Notes under the pieces: generated by a model
The model's input: only the letters and a program-made list of their open reading frames with translations
The model's database searches: none
Told to the model about the DNA's origin: nothing
Shown: one piece after another, positions 1 through 8,821 of the stretch
Position numbering within the stretch: position 1 is the first letter of the stretch
Layout of the letters: each line of letters starts with the position of its first letter
Translations under genes and position numbers: made by a program
From: an uncultured Pelagibacteraceae bacterium
GTDB taxonomy: Bacteria > Pseudomonadota > Alphaproteobacteria > Pelagibacterales > Pelagibacteraceae
Reading direction: 5' to 3'
Length of the DNA stretch: 64,000 bases
Assembly (NCBI GenBank): GCA_902593285.1
Contig: CACJHW010000001.1
Location: 242,975-306,974 of the forward strand

Positions 1-536
1 AACTTTTAGAAGATGGTGGAATCGACAGAGCAATGAATAAAATCAAAGCATTATGTACAGATCCAAATGGTGGATGTGTATTCTGGTCTGCAGGTGCTCA
101 ACCACCAGAACTTTTAATGAGTGGTGAAGTTGTTATGGCAACTGGTTGGAACGGAAGATTTTTTAATGCAATAGTTGGTGAAGGTGCACCACTTGTACAA
201 GTATGGGATGGTCAAGGTCTTGATTACGAATACTTTGCATTAGTTAAAGGTGGACCAAACGAAGCTGATGCTAAAAAAGCTCTTGCAATGATGACTAACA
301 CAGAAATGTTAGCTGGTAGTGCGAAGTATATTGCTTATGCACCATACAGAAAATCATCTCTTGATGTAATTACTGCTGGTGAGCCTTGGTACAAAGATGG
401 TAAAACTGAAATGATGCCACAAATGCCAACAGCTCCTTCAAACACTAAGAATTATTTCTTAGTAGACCCATTCTTCTGGGCTGATAACAATACTGAAATC
501 AGTGAGAAGTGGGAAGCAATGAAAGCAGGACTATAA
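1..536 (+). CDS. PotD-like ABC transporter substrate-binding protein (5' truncated)
   Basis: The frame is open to the window edge (first complete codon at 3, residues LLEDGGIDRAMNK), so the internal ATG at 33 is not the real start and only about the last 177 residues are visible. The sequence resembles the C-terminal lobe of periplasmic polyamine/putrescine-type binding proteins (family 1 PotD/PotF): a GWNGRFF segment, a WYKDG segment and an aromatic-rich FFWADN tail. It is followed by a hairpin and two permease genes of the same importer type, which supports the call. The ligand cannot be told from this fragment; polyamines are the family default, but related SAR11 proteins may bind other compounds. 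The signal peptide and N-lobe lie outside the window. Confidence 0.85.
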   Translation, partial: LLEDGGIDRAMNKIKALCTDPNGGCVFWSAGAQPPELLMSGEVVMATGWNGRFFNAIVGEGAPLVQVWDGQGLDYEYFALVKGGPNEADAKKALAMMTNTEMLAGSAKYIAYAPYRKSSLDVITAGEPWYKDGKTEMMPQMPTAPSNTKNYFLVDPFFWADNNTEISEKWEAMKAGL

Positions 537-572
537 TTTCAGTTTTAAACACTGAATTTATATAATATATTT

Positions 573-604
573 AGGGCGGTTATTTTTAACCGCCCTATTT
601 TTTT
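573..604 (+). terminator. Intrinsic terminator / attenuator between binding protein and permeases
   Basis: A perfect 10-bp inverted repeat (573-582 with 587-596, loop TTTT) is followed by an ATTTTTTTT run ending exactly at the ATG of the next gene (605). It stops or attenuates transcription after the binding-protein gene. The downstream permeases would then be expressed by read-through, a common way to make binding protein in excess. Seen directly; the attenuation role is inference. Confidence 0.9.
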
Positions 605-1870
605 ATGAGCTCTGAAACAAAACAAATATTAACAACTGACGGAATACCTTTAGAAGTTAGTTTAAAAAAAGCAGAAAAGAAGAATAAAATAAAAGCATTT
701 CTTCTTGTAGCTCCACTATTATTATTTCTTGTTATCACTTATATATTTCCAATTGGCGATATGTTTATGAGGAGTGTTGATGACAGAATGGTGACCAATA
801 TGCTTCCAAAAACATTTAAAGCAATGGAAAAATGGGAAAACCTTGAGGAATTACCACCCGAAGAAGTATACAGAGGATTTTATGAAGATTATAAAGTACT
901 TGTTGAGAAGCAAGAGCATGGAAAACTAGGTCAAAGATTAAATAAAGAAAAAAATGGTTTTAATACAATTACTAAAAGACTTTTTAGACAAATCAAAAGA
1001 AATAAAATTGATGAAAGTATTAGTATAAAAGATCAAATTAATAAAATTCATAAGAGATGGAGAAACATAGAGTTTTGGTTAGCAATTAAAAGAACTGCTC
1101 CTCCTTATACAATGGCAAAGTATTTGAAGGGTATGGATATGTATGTTGCTTCAGATGGTAGTATAGCTCAAGTAGATGAAGACAGAAGAATTCACAGAAT
1201 CTTATGGCTGAGAACATTAGAAATAGCCTTTTTTGTTACACTTTTTAGCTTTTTTATGGGCTATCCGATAGCTCATCTACTGGCAACACTTCCAATGAAG
1301 TACAGCAATTTATTGATGATTTGTGTATTACTTCCATTTTGGACATCACTGCTAGTCAGAACTGCAAGTTGGATGATTTTGTTGCAGCAGCAAGGGGTGG
1401 TAAATGATTTTTTTGTGATGATTGGTTTAGTTGGAGACGATAACCGGCCAGAAATGATGTACAATAAAGTTGGAACCTATGTTGCGATGACACAAATATT
1501 ATTACCTTTTATGGTCCTACCTTTATACAGTGTCATGAAAACAATATCACCAAGTTTAATGAGAGCGGGGAAATCATTAGGCGGAACACCTTTCGTTGCT
1601 TTTTGGAAAGTTTACTTTCCTTTAACAATTCCAGGAATAGGAGCCGGATGTTTATTAGTTTTTATTTTAGCAATAGGATACTACATAACCCCAGCTTTAG
1701 TTGGTGGAGCATCAGGAACTTTAATAAGTAATCAAATTGCATTTCATATGAAGACAACTCTTGATTGGAGCTTTGCATCAGCAATGGGATTAATGCTTTT
1801 GACAGGAGTTCTGGTTATTTATTGGATTTATAACAAATTAGTTGGAGTTGATAATATTAAATTAGGATAA
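605..1870 (+). CDS. potB: ABC transporter permease, PotB type, with large N-terminal insertion
   Basis: Inner-membrane permease of a polyamine-type importer. TM1 lies at about residues 31-50. The conserved permease block follows from about 200 to 415, with the cytoplasmic EAA-type loop (RAGKSLGG, about 320-327, then FPLTIPGI). At 421 residues it is about 120 longer than classical PotB (near 285). The extra material, about residues 57-200, is a hydrophilic, charged, probably helical stretch between TM1 and the core, where a periplasmic loop is expected. It starts right after the T-run of the preceding terminator, so it lacks a normal Shine-Dalgarno region. PotC-like permease follows after 2 bases. 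The transporter ATPase gene is not in the window. Confidence 0.88.
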   Translation: MSSETKQILTTDGIPLEVSLKKAEKKNKIKAFLLVAPLLLFLVITYIFPIGDMFMRSVDDRMVTNMLPKTFKAMEKWENLEELPPEEVYRGFYEDYKVLVEKQEHGKLGQRLNKEKNGFNTITKRLFRQIKRNKIDESISIKDQINKIHKRWRNIEFWLAIKRTAPPYTMAKYLKGMDMYVASDGSIAQVDEDRRIHRILWLRTLEIAFFVTLFSFFMGYPIAHLLATLPMKYSNLLMICVLLPFWTSLLVRTASWMILLQQQGVVNDFFVMIGLVGDDNRPEMMYNKVGTYVAMTQILLPFMVLPLYSVMKTISPSLMRAGKSLGGTPFVAFWKVYFPLTIPGIGAGCLLVFILAIGYYITPALVGGASGTLISNQIAFHMKTTLDWSFASAMGLMLLTGVLVIYWIYNKLVGVDNIKLG

Positions 1871-1872
1871 TT

Positions 1873-2727
1873 ATGGCACTACCAAGTTATACAGAAACTA
1901 GATATAGAATTTGGCATTATATTTATCTTACAATTTGTACCTTTGTTTTTTTCTTTTTGATTGCACCTTTATTTGTAATTTTTCCTTTGTCATTTAATGC
2001 AGAAGAATTTTTAGTATTTTCTGAAGGAATGAAAAATCTTGATCCAGATGCATTTTCTCTAAGATGGTATAAAGATATGATCTATGGAACAAAAAATCCC
2101 TGGGGTCTAGCTGCAAAAAATAGTTTTATAATAGCAATATTTGCAACTATTGGATCAATTATTTTAGGAACACTTGCTGCTTTAGGATTAAGCAGCAGAC
2201 ACATGCCCTATAAAGGATTAATAATGGCAACTTTAATATCGCCCATGATTGTTCCTTTAATTATTTCAGGTGTTGCAATTTTCTTTTTTATGGCAAAAGC
2301 TGGTTTGGCAGCAACTCATACAGGAATTGTACTAGCGCATATAATACTTGGAACACCATTTGTAGTTATAACAGTAACAGCTACACTTTCTGGTTTTGAT
2401 CATAGTGTTACGAGAGCTGCTGCAAGTTTAGGCAGTAACCCAGTTAATACATTTATGAAGATTACGTTACCTTTAATATTACCTGGCGTAATATCTGGAG
2501 GGCTTTTTGCTTTTGTAACATCTTTTGATGAAGTTGTAGTTGTACTATTCTTAGCAGGTTTAGAAAATACAACTATTCCAATACAGATGTGGACTGGTTT
2601 AAGAGAACAACTAAGCCCCACAATTCTTGCAGTTGCAACTTGTTTAATTCTTTTATCTACCTTGATATTAATTAGTGCAGAGTTATTAAGAAGAAGATCT
2701 GAAAGATTAAGAGGAATAAATAGATAA
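1873..2727 (+). CDS. potC: ABC transporter permease, PotC type
   Basis: Second inner-membrane permease of the importer; 284 residues is normal for PotC. TM1 is around residues 14-36, and about six membrane segments are visible. The EAA loop (VTRAAASLGSN followed by FMKITLPLILPGV) near residues 176-203 is the site that contacts the ATPase. Only 2 bases separate it from the potB-like gene, so they are co-transcribed. No terminator follows; the next gene begins 36 bases later on the same strand, so the dehydrogenase/hydratase gene may belong to the same transcript. Confidence 0.92.
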   Translation: MALPSYTETRYRIWHYIYLTICTFVFFFLIAPLFVIFPLSFNAEEFLVFSEGMKNLDPDAFSLRWYKDMIYGTKNPWGLAAKNSFIIAIFATIGSIILGTLAALGLSSRHMPYKGLIMATLISPMIVPLIISGVAIFFFMAKAGLAATHTGIVLAHIILGTPFVVITVTATLSGFDHSVTRAAASLGSNPVNTFMKITLPLILPGVISGGLFAFVTSFDEVVVVLFLAGLENTTIPIQMWTGLREQLSPTILAVATCLILLSTLILISAELLRRRSERLRGINR

Positions 2728-2763
2728 TTTACCAGAATAATTTATTCATATATAGAAGTCTTT

Positions 2764-4986
2764 ATGGAAATTAAAAAAGTTGTAGTTATTGGATCTGGTA
2801 CAATGGGAAGTGGTATAGCGGCACATTTATGTAATGCTGGTGTTCCAGTTACTCTTTTAGATTTGACTACTGAAATCAGCGAAAAAGCTAGAGATAGAAT
2901 ACATAAATCTAGACCTCCTTTGCTAATAGATAAGAACAAAATTAACAATATTAATGTTGGAAATATTGAAGAAAATTTTGACGTAGTAAAAGATGCAGAT
3001 TGGGTGGTAGAGGCAGTAGTAGAAAGAATTGATATTAAACACAATATTTACGAAAAAATATTTAAGAACAGAAAAAAAGGTGCAATTGTTTCATCGAACA
3101 CATCATCAATTCCAATCAAAGTTTTATCAGAAAAACTAAGTGATCAAGAAAAAAAAGATTTTTGCATAACTCACTTTTTTAATCCAGTTAGATATATGGG
3201 ATTGTTAGAAATTGTTAAAAATGAAAATAACGACTTAAATAAAATTAATTCTTTAAAGAAATTTTGTGAAGTTGAGCTTGGTAAAGGAGCTATAATCTGT
3301 AATGATACCCCTGGGTTTTTAGGTAATAGAATTGGTGTTTACGCTATGCAGGTCGCTATGACGGAAGCATTCAAAATGAAACTTTCAATAGAAGAAGCCG
3401 ATGCAGTTTTTGGCAGACCAATGGGTATACCCAAAACAGGAGTATTTGGATTGTATGATCTAATTGGAATTGATTTGATGGCTGATGTATTAAAAAGCTT
3501 TATCAAGGAACTTTCAGATAAAGATGAATTTCAAATTGTTGCAAAAGAAATTCCATTAGTAAAAAAATTAATTGAGACAGGCTACACCGGCCGTAAAGGA
3601 AAAGGTGGCTTTTATAGAATGAATAAAAGTGGAGATCAAAAAATTTTAGAAGCAATTAATTTAGAAACAGGAGAGTATTCAGCAACAAAAAAAATAGATT
3701 TAGGAATTGAGACAGTTGACATCAATAATTTAATTAATCGAAAAGATAAGTTTGGTGGGTATGCTTGGATTGTAATCTCAAAAATAATTAAATATGCATC
3801 TTCACTTGTTCCAGGAATTACTGATAAGTTCAATGATATTGATGAAGCTATGAGACTTGGTTTTAATTGGGCAATGGGTCCTTTTGAAATGTTGAAATCT
3901 ATAGGGGTAAAGAATTTCTTTGAAAGAATCGATGACTTTCAAAATAATAAATTTTTAGAAAATTTATCAAAAACAAAAGATGAAAACTTTTATGGGGAAA
4001 GACAAATTTATACAGACATTCAAACTTTAGGAAAAATAAGGCCATCAGCAATTAAAGTAGATAAAAATAATTCAGCTGAAATTCATCGATTTAAAGATTT
4101 TAATATTGTTGAATTTACAACAAAAGCCTGTGCATTAGATTATGACTCAATGGATGCACTGAAAAATGCAACTGACAAACCCTTAATAATAATTAATGAA
4201 AGCATGCAATTTTCAGCAGGTGTGAATTTAAGTTATACTATGAATTTTGCTGATAAAGCTAATTTTAAATCAATTGAAAAATTTATTAAATATTTTCAAG
4301 ATACTTGCAAAACTTTAAAATACTCTAATTACCCAGTTGTATCAGCACCTTCTGGACTTACACTTGGAGGAGGTTTTGAGGTTTTAGTTCAAAGTAATTT
4401 TGTTGCCTCACACACAAATTTAGTTATTGGATTAGTTGAAACTATTGTTGGATTAGTTCCAGCAGGCGGAGGATGTAAAGAAATGTTGTGGAGATGGTCA
4501 CAAACAGAGGAAGCAAAATCAGATCCAGATTATGCTCCACTAAAAGTTTTTGATATTATTGGTTATGCTAAAACAGCCACATCCCCAATCGAGGCTGAGC
4601 CATTAAAGTATTTAAGACCAGAAGATAAAAAAATAATGAACAGAAATAGCCTTTTTGAGGAAGCAAAAAATTTAATTAATAAAAATTCTGATTTTGTTCC
4701 TCCAGAAGAGTGTAAATTTAAGCTTTCTGGAAAGCCGTTGAAAGATAAAATGATTAAGGTTTTAGAGAAATTATACAACGAAAAGGTAATTTTAGATCAT
4801 GGAATGTATGTTGGAACTGAGCTTGCAAACGTTTTAAGTGGTGGAGACACCACTATTGAAAAAGTATTGTCAGAGGATGATCTGTACAAACTAGAACTAG
4901 ATTCGTTTATGAGATTGATAGAAACAAAACAAACTCAAGAAAGAATTAAACATACATTATCGACAGGTAAACCTTTAGTTAATTAG
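2764..4986 (+). CDS. 3-hydroxyacyl-CoA dehydrogenase / enoyl-CoA hydratase fusion (FadN-like order)
   Basis: Bifunctional beta-oxidation type enzyme. The N-terminal NAD-binding domain carries GSGTMGSG (residues 10-17), the catalytic-His region ITHFFNP (His137) and NDTPGFLGNR. A second dehydrogenase helical domain follows to about residue 400. The C-terminal crotonase domain has the oxyanion-hole segments SAGVNLS (484-490) and TLGGGF (534-539), and Glu559 followed by VPAGGG. Domain order (dehydrogenase first, hydratase last) is that of Bacillus FadN, opposite to E. coli FadB; 740 residues is slightly short for that family. No thiolase partner lies nearby, so the substrate could be a specific CoA-linked catabolite rather than fatty acids. 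It overlaps the convergent cyclophilin gene by 8 bases. Confidence 0.9.
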   Translation: MEIKKVVVIGSGTMGSGIAAHLCNAGVPVTLLDLTTEISEKARDRIHKSRPPLLIDKNKINNINVGNIEENFDVVKDADWVVEAVVERIDIKHNIYEKIFKNRKKGAIVSSNTSSIPIKVLSEKLSDQEKKDFCITHFFNPVRYMGLLEIVKNENNDLNKINSLKKFCEVELGKGAIICNDTPGFLGNRIGVYAMQVAMTEAFKMKLSIEEADAVFGRPMGIPKTGVFGLYDLIGIDLMADVLKSFIKELSDKDEFQIVAKEIPLVKKLIETGYTGRKGKGGFYRMNKSGDQKILEAINLETGEYSATKKIDLGIETVDINNLINRKDKFGGYAWIVISKIIKYASSLVPGITDKFNDIDEAMRLGFNWAMGPFEMLKSIGVKNFFERIDDFQNNKFLENLSKTKDENFYGERQIYTDIQTLGKIRPSAIKVDKNNSAEIHRFKDFNIVEFTTKACALDYDSMDALKNATDKPLIIINESMQFSAGVNLSYTMNFADKANFKSIEKFIKYFQDTCKTLKYSNYPVVSAPSGLTLGGGFEVLVQSNFVASHTNLVIGLVETIVGLVPAGGGCKEMLWRWSQTEEAKSDPDYAPLKVFDIIGYAKTATSPIEAEPLKYLRPEDKKIMNRNSLFEEAKNLINKNSDFVPPEECKFKLSGKPLKDKMIKVLEKLYNEKVILDHGMYVGTELANVLSGGDTTIEKVLSEDDLYKLELDSFMRLIETKQTQERIKHTLSTGKPLVN

Positions 4987-5629
4987 AATTAAACATTCTA
5001 AGGGTTTTAATATAATCAGGTCTTAAAACATAAATTGCCTTATTACCTGTTTTAATTTTAGTTAATATATCTAAGCCATAAACTACTTTACCAATTGGAG
5101 TATATTCACCTTGATAAATTGGAATTTCTTTTAATGTAATAAAGAATTCACTATCTTCTGTATCAAATTCTGTTGCTCTAGCCAAACCAACACTTCCTTC
5201 TGTAAATTTAAAATCGTTGCTCAATTCTGATTTTAACAATCCCATTCCAGACTGTCCGCTACCAATTTTGGAATAATCTAAATTATTTATATTTCCATAC
5301 TCGATATCTCCAGCTTGTACAAAAGTATTTTCTGAAACTTTATAAAAAGCAGAACCATCATACATTTTTTGTTTAATTAAAATTTTAAATCTTTCCACCG
5401 CTTTAGGAGAAATATCTGGATAAAGTTCAATTATTACATTTCCACACTCAACATTCATTACTACAATATTATCTGGATTATTAATATTAAGTTTATTTAA
5501 ATTATTTTTTTCTACAAATAGACATTTATTTTTTAATAAAAAAAAAGATGTAAAAACAAAAATTGAAAGACAAATTAAAAATATAAATAAAATTTTTTCT
5601 GATTTTGAGGCTTTAATTGTTTTAATCAT
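4979..5629 (-). CDS. Membrane-anchored cyclophilin-type peptidyl-prolyl isomerase
   Basis: An N-terminal hydrophobic segment (about residues 12-32) anchors or exports the protein. The cyclophilin domain runs from about 55 to 210 with FYKVSENTFVQAGD, GSVGLAR and SEFFITL, the usual substrate-cleft blocks. FxQxGD is recognisable as VQAGD, and FFITL matches the family motif. The likely role is folding of periplasmic proteins. The start codon overlaps the stop of the upstream zinc-peptidase-like gene by 4 bases, so the two are translationally coupled. It converges on the dehydrogenase/hydratase gene with an 8-base overlap and no terminator. Confidence 0.9.
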   Translation of the reverse strand: MIKTIKASKSEKILFIFLICLSIFVFTSFFLLKNKCLFVEKNNLNKLNINNPDNIVVMNVECGNVIIELYPDISPKAVERFKILIKQKMYDGSAFYKVSENTFVQAGDIEYGNINNLDYSKIGSGQSGMGLLKSELSNDFKFTEGSVGLARATEFDTEDSEFFITLKEIPIYQGEYTPIGKVVYGLDILTKIKTGNKAIYVLRPDYIKTLRMFNSN

Positions 5630-6354
5630 AAAATATTTTTATCTATTTTAGCTAAGTTTATTTTTATAAAATTCACTTTATTATTTAGAATTTTGTCATT
5701 ATTAATTTTATCTTCGATTGTTTCCTTATCAGTCATTAAAAATGAAAAAATTTCTGCCATATCTTCAGATGGGATAGATTTAGAATATTCTGTTAAAAAA
5801 CCATCAGTTTTTTCATATAGATCTAAATTTAATCTATCAGAACAAGTTGAACATTCAGCGTAATTAAATGATGTTAGATTAAAAGAGGAAAATTTATCCT
5901 CATCAAAATATTCAATGTGAGTGTTTTGTATCATATGAAAAATTTCGTGATGTATCATTCTTTCAAAATATTTTTTATTAAAATTAATATCCAAAATTAA
6001 CGTCCTGTTTTTATTATTAGGTATTCCCCCAGTATTAATTTCAGAGATGAATAAATTTTCACAAAATACAATATATTTTAATTTTATCTTATTAAGAAAA
6101 TTAGAATTATATCGATTAAGATTTTTTTCAATTAAAGGAAATTTTGAATTTAAATTATTGGTATTAACTTTATCGCAAGAAATGTTCTTATTTATACCAA
6201 TTTTAAAATTACCTTTAGCGCTCAAATAACGAATATTATTATCGTTTTTTAGTTTATAAATTTCTAAATTTGGAATTTTTAATAGATTATAAATTTCATC
6301 AGCATTTACATGCGAAATATGAAAAATAAGAATAAATAAAAATAAAATTTTCAT
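5626..6354 (-). CDS. Secreted protein with HExxH zinc-peptidase motif, function unknown
   Basis: Residues 1-18 form a signal peptide ending HVNA. The rest is lysine- and asparagine-rich. HEIFH at 136-140, preceded by another His at 135, is a textbook HExxH zinc site. About 57 residues further on, SEDMAEIFSFLM supplies a Glu (197 or 201) that could be the third ligand, the arrangement of gluzincin-type peptidases. Four Cys (60, 98, 169, 171) may form disulfides in the periplasm. I do not recognise a named family with certainty. It is coupled by a 4-base overlap to a periplasmic cyclophilin, which fits an envelope role. Zinc peptidase activity is inference from the motif alone. Confidence 0.7.
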   Translation of the reverse strand: MKILFLFILIFHISHVNADEIYNLLKIPNLEIYKLKNDNNIRYLSAKGNFKIGINKNISCDKVNTNNLNSKFPLIEKNLNRYNSNFLNKIKLKYIVFCENLFISEINTGGIPNNKNRTLILDINFNKKYFERMIHHEIFHMIQNTHIEYFDEDKFSSFNLTSFNYAECSTCSDRLNLDLYEKTDGFLTEYSKSIPSEDMAEIFSFLMTDKETIEDKINNDKILNNKVNFIKINLAKIDKNIL

Positions 6355-6407
6355 TAAATTATTATAGACGAATTAGATGAGATAATATTATCTTAGATTA
6401 TTAAAAA

Positions 6408-7367
6408 ATGAAAAAAGAAAGAAACAAAAATCCAATTCAACCAGTTAGCGGAACTAAAGTTCCAAGATTTGCTGGCCCAAGCACATTTGCAAGATTACCT
6501 GAACTAAGAGATGTGAAAAGTTGTGACGTTGCAATTGTTGGAATTCCGTTTGATGCTGGCACAAGTTATCGACCCGGAGCAAGATTTGGTCCACAAAGCA
6601 TCAGGCAAGCTTCTAGACATTTAAGAACCAATTATCATCCTAATTATGATGTTGAGCCTTTTAAAATCCAACAAGTAGCTGATGCTGGTGATATTGCTTG
6701 CAACCCATTTAGTATTGATGAAGCAATTAAACAAATAGAGGTAGGCGCAACAGATTTATTAAATAAGGTTGGAGGAATTATAAGTTTAGGTGGAGATCAT
6801 ACTATTGCTGTACCATTGTTAAGAGCAATCAATAAAAAAAATAAGGGCCCTGTATCTTTAGTTCATTTTGATGCCCACTTAGATACTTGGGATACATATT
6901 TTGGTGCACCGTATACTCACGGAACTCCATTCAGAAGAGCTAGAGAAGAAGGATTATTTTTAGATGATGCTTCTATGCATGTTGGAATTCGAGGACCACT
7001 TTACAGTAGAGATGATATTAAAAATGATGAGAGTTTTGGATTTAAAATAATTCATTGTGATGAGTTTCAAACAGAAGGAACCGATAAAATAGCAGAAAGA
7101 ATTAGAAAAAGAGTGGGAGATAATCCATTGTATTTATCAATTGATATTGATGTTTTAGACCCTGCATTTGCTCCAGGTACTGGTACACCAGAAATTGCAG
7201 GGATGACTACAAGAGAAATGGTAAATGTTTTAAGAGGTTTGTCTGGATTAAATTTAGTTTCAGCAGACGTCGTTGAGGTTTCTCCAGCATATGATCATGC
7301 AGAAGTAACTTCTTTAGCAGCAGCAACTATTGTTTATGAATTAACTAATTTATTTGCAAAAACATAA
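6408..7367 (+). CDS. speB: Agmatinase / guanidino-acid ureohydrolase
   Basis: Arginase-superfamily hydrolase with a binuclear manganese site. The ligand-bearing blocks are GGDH (His131), HFDAHLD (Asp155, His157, Asp159) and SIDIDVLDP (Asp246, Asp248). The 319-residue length fits agmatinases and guanidinobutyrases, which release urea from guanidino compounds. The neighbours are an aldehyde dehydrogenase 20 bases downstream and a polyamine-type importer upstream, consistent with breakdown of agmatine or related guanidines. Substrate specificity in this family is not readable from motifs, and SAR11-type enzymes may be multifunctional. The start at 6408 follows a short AT-rich gap shared with the divergent peptidase gene. 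Confidence 0.88.
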   Translation: MKKERNKNPIQPVSGTKVPRFAGPSTFARLPELRDVKSCDVAIVGIPFDAGTSYRPGARFGPQSIRQASRHLRTNYHPNYDVEPFKIQQVADAGDIACNPFSIDEAIKQIEVGATDLLNKVGGIISLGGDHTIAVPLLRAINKKNKGPVSLVHFDAHLDTWDTYFGAPYTHGTPFRRAREEGLFLDDASMHVGIRGPLYSRDDIKNDESFGFKIIHCDEFQTEGTDKIAERIRKRVGDNPLYLSIDIDVLDPAFAPGTGTPEIAGMTTREMVNVLRGLSGLNLVSADVVEVSPAYDHAEVTSLAAATIVYELTNLFAKT

Positions 7368-7387
7368 AGAAAGGATAACGTCAAAGC

Positions 7388-8821
7388 ATGTTAGACAAAA
7401 AAAATTTTTACATTAATGGAGCGTGGGTTAAGCCAAATAGTTCTGAGGAAATTAAAGTAATTGATCCTGCTACAGAAGTAAATTGTGCAGTAATTACTTT
7501 AGGGAACAAAGCTGATGTTGATATTGCTGTTAAAGCAGCTAAAGATGCCTATGAATCTTGGGCCTTTTCTACTAAAGAAGAAAGAATTGGATTATTAGAA
7601 AAACTTTATGAAAATTATAAGAAAAGATGGGCAGATATTGCAGAAGCTATAACTCTTGAGATGGGTGCTCCAAAAGATTTTGCAACAAAATTACAAGCAG
7701 GTACAGGAGCAAGTCATATCAAATCATTTATTAGATATTTAAAAAATTTTGAATTTGAAAAACCGTTAGGAAATCATGCTCCTAACCAAAGATTAATTTA
7801 TGAACCAAAAGGTGTTTGTGCATTAATAACACCATGGAATTGGCCGATGAACCAAGTTTGTTTAAAAGTAATGCCAGCAATAGCTGCAGGTTGCACAATG
7901 GTTTTAAAGCCATCAGAATTAGCACCACTCTCATCAATGATACTTGCTGAAATTATTGATGAAGTAAAATTTCCAAAAGGTGTGTTCAATTTAGTTAATG
8001 GTGATGGAGCAACAACAGGTGATGCTCTCACAAGTCATCCAGATATTAATATGATATCTTTTACTGGATCAACAAGAGCAGGAGCTTTAATTTCACAAAA
8101 TGCTGCTAAAGATTTTAAAAGAGTAAGCTTAGAATTAGGAGGCAAGGGCGCAAATATAATTTTTAAAGATGCTGATCCAGAAGCTATTGAAAGAGGCGCT
8201 TTAAGATGTTTTAGAAATTCTGGACAATCTTGTAACGCACCGACAAGAATGTTAGTTGAAAAATCAATGTATGAAGAAGCTATTGAGAGATTAAAAAAAT
8301 ATACTGAAAGTTTTGAGGTGGGTGATCCTAAAAAAGAAGGAGAACATATAGGTCCAGTTATTTCAGAAACTCAATACAATAAAATACAAACTTTAATTCA
8401 AAAAGGAATAGATGAAGGTGCAAAATTAGTTGCTGGAGGAACAGGTAAACCTGATGGATTAGATAAAGGTTATTTTGTTAAACCAACTGTTTTTGCAGAT
8501 GTAAATAATGATATGGAAGTTGCAAGAACAGAAATTTTTGGACCTGTTTTATCTGTTATTCCTTTTGAAACAGAAGAAGATGCAATTAAAATTGCAAATG
8601 ATACTGCCTATGGACTAACAAATTATATTCAAACTCAAGATTCTCAAAAAGTACAAAGAGTTGCAAGAAAATTAAGATCTGGAATGGTTGATGTTAATGG
8701 AGCTGGTATTGCAGTTGATGCACCTTTCGGTGGTTTTAAACATTCAGGAATAGGGCGAGAAGCAGGTGAACACGGTTTAGAAGAGTTTTTAGAGGTAAAA
8801 GCAGTAGGTGGTTGGAGTTAA
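7388..8821 (+). CDS. NAD(P)-dependent aldehyde dehydrogenase
   Basis: Complete aldehyde dehydrogenase of 477 residues. Catalytic residues are visible: Asn151 in TPWNWP, Glu249 in LELGGKG and Cys282 in NSGQSCNAP; the cofactor loop FTGSTRAG is at 225-232. The reaction is oxidation of an aldehyde to the carboxylate. Placement 20 bases behind an agmatinase-family gene suggests an amino- or guanidino-aldehyde from polyamine-type catabolism, for example gamma-aminobutyraldehyde, but this is inference; betaine-aldehyde-type substrates are equally possible. Its stop overlaps the convergent deacetylase gene by 4 bases. Confidence 0.92.
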   Translation: MLDKKNFYINGAWVKPNSSEEIKVIDPATEVNCAVITLGNKADVDIAVKAAKDAYESWAFSTKEERIGLLEKLYENYKKRWADIAEAITLEMGAPKDFATKLQAGTGASHIKSFIRYLKNFEFEKPLGNHAPNQRLIYEPKGVCALITPWNWPMNQVCLKVMPAIAAGCTMVLKPSELAPLSSMILAEIIDEVKFPKGVFNLVNGDGATTGDALTSHPDINMISFTGSTRAGALISQNAAKDFKRVSLELGGKGANIIFKDADPEAIERGALRCFRNSGQSCNAPTRMLVEKSMYEEAIERLKKYTESFEVGDPKKEGEHIGPVISETQYNKIQTLIQKGIDEGAKLVAGGTGKPDGLDKGYFVKPTVFADVNNDMEVARTEIFGPVLSVIPFETEEDAIKIANDTAYGLTNYIQTQDSQKVQRVARKLRSGMVDVNGAGIAVDAPFGGFKHSGIGREAGEHGLEEFLEVKAVGGWS

